A stretch of 6,457 nucleotides of DNA from Gemmatimonadota bacterium (GTDB taxonomy: Bacteria; Latescibacterota; UBA2968; UBA8231), in NCBI GenBank assembly GCA_009845645.1, contig VXZF01000439.1, positions 1 through 6,457 on the forward strand. The letters are read 5' to 3'. Positions 5,028-6,457 of this stretch are shown here, one piece after another (position 1 is the first letter of the stretch; each line of letters begins with the position of its first letter). The notes below the pieces were generated by a model, which was not told the DNA's origin, searched no databases, and saw only the letters and a list, made by a program, of their open reading frames with translations. Both the position numbers and the translations under genes were made by a program.

Positions 5028-6457
5028 AACCTCGCAATTTCCTCTTCATCTTGTCCGACCAGCACCACCGGCTCGCCAGCGGCTGCTACGGCAATCCACT
5101 AGTGCAGACGCCCCATCTGGATGTCTTAGCCTCACGCGGCACCCGCTTCCAAAACGCCTATACCAATTGTCCGATCTGCGTCCCCGCTCGCGCCTCGCTG
5201 GCCACCGGCCGCTACGTGCATCAGATCGGCTACTGGGACAACGGGCATCCTTATGACGGGACGCCCGTCTCCTGGCATCAGCGCCTGCGCGAACAGGGCT
5301 TCTGCTGCGACTCGATCGGCAAATTGCACTTTAAGGGGCAAGGCGCAGATCACGGATTTAGCGAGGAAATCGAGCCGTTGCACGTAGTCGATGGCGTCGG
5401 CGATGTCCTCGGCTGCATCCGCGATCAGCCGCCCTTGCGCGACAAGCACGGCGAGCTTGGACGCGCGGGCGCGGGCGATTCGACTTATTTGCAGTACGAC
5501 GCCCGCTGTACCGAACACGCCTTGCGCTGGCTCGCCGAACACCGCGACGATGCCAAGCCTTGGGTGGTTTTCCTCAATTTCGTCTGTCCGCATCCACCCT
5601 ATATCGCCCCGCCAGAAATCTACGCCCAGTACCCGCTCGCAGACGTGCCGCTGCCGCCGCAGTGGACGCCCGACACGTGGCCCGACCATCCGGCGCTAGA
5701 CTACTTCCGCCGCTTCTTCCGCTTCGACCAAGGGCACAGCGAAGAGACGGTGCGGCGAGTTACAGCCGCGTACTACGGTACGACGACCTATCTCGACCAG
5801 CAGATCGGTCGCGTACTCGGCGCGCTCGACGAGTACGGCCTGACGGACTCCACCCGCGTGCTCTACACATCTGACCACGGCGAATGCCTTGGATCCCGAG
5901 GCATCTTCGGCAAATTCACGCTCTACGACGAGGCCGCGGCTGTGCCGATGATTATGGCTGGGCCTGACGTGCCGGAGGGGAAGGTGGTGCAGACGCCTGT
6001 TTCTTTGGTGGATTGTTTTCCAACCGCGCTCGAATGCGTCGGAACCGCATTGATCGACGAAGATTTGCCCGGTCGGTCGCTGTGGCAGATCGCACAAGAG
6101 GACGATCGAGAGCGCACCGTCTTTAGCGAGTATCACGCGCTGGGCACCGAGCACGGCACCTATATGTTGCGCCGCAATCGCTACAAGTACAATTACTACG
6201 TCGGCACACCACCGCAGCTTTTCGACTTGGCAGAGGATCCCGACGAGCTAAACGACTTGTCCGGCATGCCTGAGCATCAGGACCTGTTGCGAGACTGCGA
6301 AAGAGAATTGCGCGCCTTGCTCGACCCGGAAGCGGTTGACGAGCAGGCCCATGCCAGCCAGCGGACAACCATCGAAGCGGCGGGTGGGGCTGCTGCAGTG
6401 ATCCAGCGCGGTGCCTTCGACCACTCGCCGACGCCCGGAGAAAAGGCCGCGTTTAGG
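5024..6457 (+). CDS. Formylglycine-type sulfatase 2, choline-sulfatase-like (3' partial)
   Basis: The frame from GTG 5024 stays open for 478 codons to the window edge, with no stop. It begins with a beta strand and DQ metal motif (FILSDQHH, D12 Q13) and has the formylglycine signature NCPICVPARASLATG (C52, P54, R56). It continues with YWDNGHPYDG (70-79), GKLHF (K100, H102), CPHPPY (H190), SDHGE (D284, H285) and K297. At 290-293 it reads GSRG where sulfatase 1 has GNHG. I recall a similar G-x-R-G-(L/I) form in choline-sulfatase-like sulfatases, so this is probably a clade variant rather than damage. A late PQLFDLAEDPDELNDL segment and a charged tail (from ~430) indicate that most of the protein is present. 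No signal peptide is seen, which suits a cytoplasmic enzyme acting on a small sulfated molecule. It is a diverged paralogue of sulfatase 1 and probably shares its transcript. Choline sulfate as the substrate is only one possibility. Confidence 0.92.
   Translation, partial: MKPRNFLFILSDQHHRLASGCYGNPLVQTPHLDVLASRGTRFQNAYTNCPICVPARASLATGRYVHQIGYWDNGHPYDGTPVSWHQRLREQGFCCDSIGKLHFKGQGADHGFSEEIEPLHVVDGVGDVLGCIRDQPPLRDKHGELGRAGAGDSTYLQYDARCTEHALRWLAEHRDDAKPWVVFLNFVCPHPPYIAPPEIYAQYPLADVPLPPQWTPDTWPDHPALDYFRRFFRFDQGHSEETVRRVTAAYYGTTTYLDQQIGRVLGALDEYGLTDSTRVLYTSDHGECLGSRGIFGKFTLYDEAAAVPMIMAGPDVPEGKVVQTPVSLVDCFPTALECVGTALIDEDLPGRSLWQIAQEDDRERTVFSEYHALGTEHGTYMLRRNRYKYNYYVGTPPQLFDLAEDPDELNDLSGMPEHQDLLRDCERELRALLDPEAVDEQAHASQRTTIEAAGGAAAVIQRGAFDHSPTPGEKAAFR

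Noticed and set aside
5132..6154. Minus-strand open frames (185 and 152 codons) opposite sulfatase 2
   Set aside because: The + frame from 5024 is continuous with all sulfatase motifs. The antisense frames show no family features and are shadows.
1..6457. Frequent CTAG tetranucleotides (about 25 by eye)
   Set aside because: CTAG is strongly avoided in some bacteria, but the count here is close to what base composition alone predicts, so it is not a special signal.
5024..6457. Naming sulfatase 2 as choline-sulfatase BetC
   Set aside because: The similarity is at motif level only, the C-terminus is missing, and there are no bet-type neighbours (dehydrogenases, choline transporter, BetI). A specific name would be over-annotation.
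1..6457. Mobile elements, CRISPR arrays, tRNA or rRNA genes, phage genes
   Set aside because: I looked for transposase motifs, terminal repeats, regularly spaced repeats and tRNA-like folds and saw none. The only repeat is the two-copy hairpin element.

Overview
The window is a GC-rich (roughly 60% by eye) stretch of bacterial chromosome. All the supportable genes lie on the + strand: a secreted-type protein whose start is outside the window, a membrane permease, a PhyH-family oxygenase, and two tandem sulfatases, the second running off the right edge. The first protein ends in a FlgD-like / type IX secretion (T9SS) sorting domain with the NYPNPFNP motif. That points to an FCB-related or similar uncultured lineage (Latescibacterota, Gemmatimonadota-like or Poribacteria-like bacteria). 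The PhyH-plus-sulfatase content fits the same lineages, which are known to be rich in both families. This placement is an inference, not proven by the window.

Layout. Bases 1-1377: C-terminal 458 codons of a DUF362 domain + beta-sandwich domain + sorting domain protein. Bases 1409-2419: an ArsP_1/DUF318-type permease. A 120-base gap follows, holding an ATGA-coupled 18-codon mini-ORF, a good sigma-70-like promoter and a 20-base inverted repeat over its -10. Bases 2540-3400: a PhyH-type Fe(II)/2-oxoglutarate dioxygenase with a complete active-site set. A second ~120-base gap holds hairpin-forming sequence. Bases 3522-5027 and 5024-6457: two formylglycine-type sulfatases overlapping by 4 bases (GTGA).

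How the genes may work together. The PhyH protein and both sulfatases lack signal peptides. They look like a cytoplasmic set acting on a small imported sulfated or alkylated compound: oxidative removal of one group, hydrolytic removal of sulfate. The substrate cannot be read from the sequence. The DUF362 protein and permease form a separate upstream unit with no clear functional link.

The most unusual non-coding signal is a 32-base hairpin element. It occurs twice, in two different intergenic gaps (1379-1410 and 3420-3451), with the stem kept intact while the loop and flanks vary. The first copy affects the start-codon choice of the permease. I see no phage, transposon, CRISPR, tRNA or rRNA sequence, and no gene is interrupted. 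I do not see a clear undescribed system; the strongest leads are the hairpin repeat and the oxygenase/double-sulfatase module.
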